A stretch of DNA of 50,004 nucleotides from an uncultured Acidimicrobiales bacterium (GTDB lineage: Bacteria; Actinomycetota; Acidimicrobiia; Acidimicrobiales; CADCSY01). The notes below the pieces were generated by a model, which made no database searches, had not been told where the DNA came from, and saw nothing but the letters and a program-made list of their open reading frames with translations. Positions 49,078-50,004 of this stretch are shown here, piece after piece. How positions within the stretch are numbered: position 1 is the stretch's first letter; every line of letters begins with the position of its first letter. The stretch lies in assembly GCA_902805555.1 (NCBI GenBank), contig CADCSY010000086.1, forward strand, positions 1-50,004, written 5' to 3'. The position numbers and the translations under genes are program-made.

Positions 49078-49963
49078 GCACGTCCGCGGCGTCGTGCGGT
49101 GGGCGTCCGGCACCCAGGCGTTCACGGCGTCGGTCGCCGGCGCCGAGCGGCTGAGCCGATGGCGGCCGGAGGTCCTCTCGGTGCTGACCTACCACAGGGT
49201 CGACGACCCCGCCCGCTGCCCGCACCTCGCCCCCGGGCTCATCGGCGCCACCCCGACGCAGTTCGAGGAGCAGGTCGCCCTGCTCGCCTCCCGCTACCGC
49301 CCCGTCTCGATGGCCGAGGTCCTCGAGGCCTCGTCCGGGGGGGCCCCGCTCCCGCCCCGCTCGGTCCTGGTCACCTTCGACGACGCCTACCGGGACTTCG
49401 ACCGCCACGCCTGGCCGGTGCTGCGTCGCCACGGCGTCCCCGTCACGATGTTCGTCCCGACCGCCTACCCGGACCACCCCGACCTGCGCTTCTGGTGGGA
49501 CCGGCTCCACGCCGCCATCCAGGCGGCGCCGCCGGAGGCCTCCGTCGTCGTCGACGGGGCCGAGCTCCCGCTCGCCACGGCGGCCCAGCGGAGCGTGGCC
49601 TACCGGTCGGTCAAGGAGGACCTGAAGCGGATGGGGCACGCGGCGGCGATGGCACGGGTGGAGGACCTCGTCGGGCCGTTCGAGGACGGCGTGGCGCCGG
49701 CCTCGGTGCTCGGCTGGGACGACCTGCGTCACGAGGTGGGGTCCGTGGCCCCGGTCTTCGCCTACCCGAGCGGTGCGCACGACGAGCAGGCGGTCGCCGC
49801 CGTGGCCGAGGCCGGCATGGAGCTGGCGTTCACGACCAGGAGGGGTGGCAACGACCTGCGCCGGGCCGACCGCCTCCGGCTGCGCCGCGTGAACGTCGGG
49901 GGCCGCACACCGCTCCCGCTGCTCCGGGCACAGCTCCTCCCTGCGGCGGCGGTGGCGAGGTGA
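49064..49963 (+). CDS. NodB-type polysaccharide deacetylase lacking the metal-binding HxxxH motif
   Basis: 299 residues. VLTYHRVDDP, then SVLVTFDDAYRDF (the first NodB motif with its Asp-Asp) and VPVTMFVPTAY are normal. After GWDDLRHEVG the sequence passes directly to VFAYPSGAHDE; the usual 30-40 residues between these blocks, including the second motif H-(S/T)-x-x-H that binds zinc, are absent. The third-motif FAYPxG and the C-terminal part are present. It may be catalytically inactive or use other ligands. The ATG at 49064 lies 14 bases inside the upstream gene behind GAAGAAGG. The stop overlaps the next start (GTGA). Confidence 0.82.
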   Translation: MPAREHVRGVVRWASGTQAFTASVAGAERLSRWRPEVLSVLTYHRVDDPARCPHLAPGLIGATPTQFEEQVALLASRYRPVSMAEVLEASSGGAPLPPRSVLVTFDDAYRDFDRHAWPVLRRHGVPVTMFVPTAYPDHPDLRFWWDRLHAAIQAAPPEASVVVDGAELPLATAAQRSVAYRSVKEDLKRMGHAAAMARVEDLVGPFEDGVAPASVLGWDDLRHEVGSVAPVFAYPSGAHDEQAVAAVAEAGMELAFTTRRGGNDLRRADRLRLRRVNVGGRTPLPLLRAQLLPAAAVAR

Positions 49964-50004
49964 GCGCACCGAGCACCGAGCTCTCGCCCCCCGACCTGTC
50001 GGGT
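49960..50004 (+). CDS. Start of a coding region cut by the window end
   Basis: GTG at 49960 overlaps the deacetylase stop (GTGA) and the frame is open for 15 codons to the end of the window (VSAPSTELSPPDLSG). The overlap pattern matches verified neighbours, so the locus probably continues. No function can be given. Confidence 0.45.
   Translation, partial: MSAPSTELSPPDLSG

Noticed and set aside
1-50004. tRNA, rRNA, CRISPR arrays, insertion sequences, prophage genes
   Set aside because: No T-loop-like GGTTCRANTC with a fitting acceptor stem, no regularly spaced repeat-spacer array, and no transposase or integrase was recognised on either strand.

Overview
The window is very GC-rich bacterial chromosome with dense gene packing, frequent GTG starts and many 4-base GTGA/ATGA stop-start overlaps. 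An actinomycete-type fused 2-oxoglutarate decarboxylase (kgd), coenzyme F420 genes (cofD, cofE) and a wbbL-manC block arranged as in mycobacteria point to Actinomycetota. The class is inferred only; Acidimicrobiia or a related lineage fits. No tRNA, rRNA, CRISPR array, insertion sequence or phage gene was recognised.

Layout. 1-11.5 kb: 3' part of kgd, a secreted subtilisin-like protease with SLH repeats, a polytopic membrane protein plus a UPF0104-type flippase-like protein, a metallo-beta-lactamase-fold hydrolase, a small sigma factor and a polyprenyl-phosphate type GT2. 11.6-15.4 kb (minus): a large membrane protein, then pabB-pabC (4-aminobenzoate for folate). 15.4-16.9 kb: an array of three palindromic repeats and an acyl-CoA dehydrogenase. 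17-28.3 kb: a cell-wall/nucleotide-sugar block: LCP ligase, rmlA, rmlB, rmlD, ugd, UDP-glucuronate decarboxylase, wbbL, a secreted unknown, manC and a GT-C-like membrane protein. 28.4-32.5 kb (minus): cofE, cofD and two GT4 glycosyltransferases. 32.5-50 kb (plus): an Rmd-like reductase, then a complete-looking Wzx/Wzy-type exopolysaccharide locus.

The exopolysaccharide locus (33.8-50 kb) has the expected priming phosphoglycosyltransferase, small membrane protein, O-antigen ligase/polymerase, Wzz-like co-polymerase and Wzx flippase. It opens with a membrane protein whose GGDEF domain has a degenerate active site but an intact RxxD inhibitory site, so it is a candidate cyclic-di-GMP receptor. 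After wzx comes an unusual ATP-dependent set: two proteins fusing a methyltransferase-like domain to an APH-type kinase, flanking an HprK-like kinase, plus a nucleotidyltransferase/thymidylate-kinase-like fusion, a second thymidylate-kinase-like protein, an ATP-grasp ligase and a polysaccharide deacetylase lacking its metal-binding His motif. I see this kinase-rich module, possibly under cyclic-di-GMP control, as the best candidate for an undescribed system.

Expression signals are consistent. About a dozen operon heads have a TANNNT -10 box only 6-11 bases before the start codon, so many mRNAs are probably leaderless; downstream genes are translationally coupled. Exceptions of interest are a FliA/WhiG-like promoter overlaid by two abutting palindromes before the sigma-factor gene, and a compact divergent promoter at 32.48 kb that appears to drive a 15-codon leader ORF.
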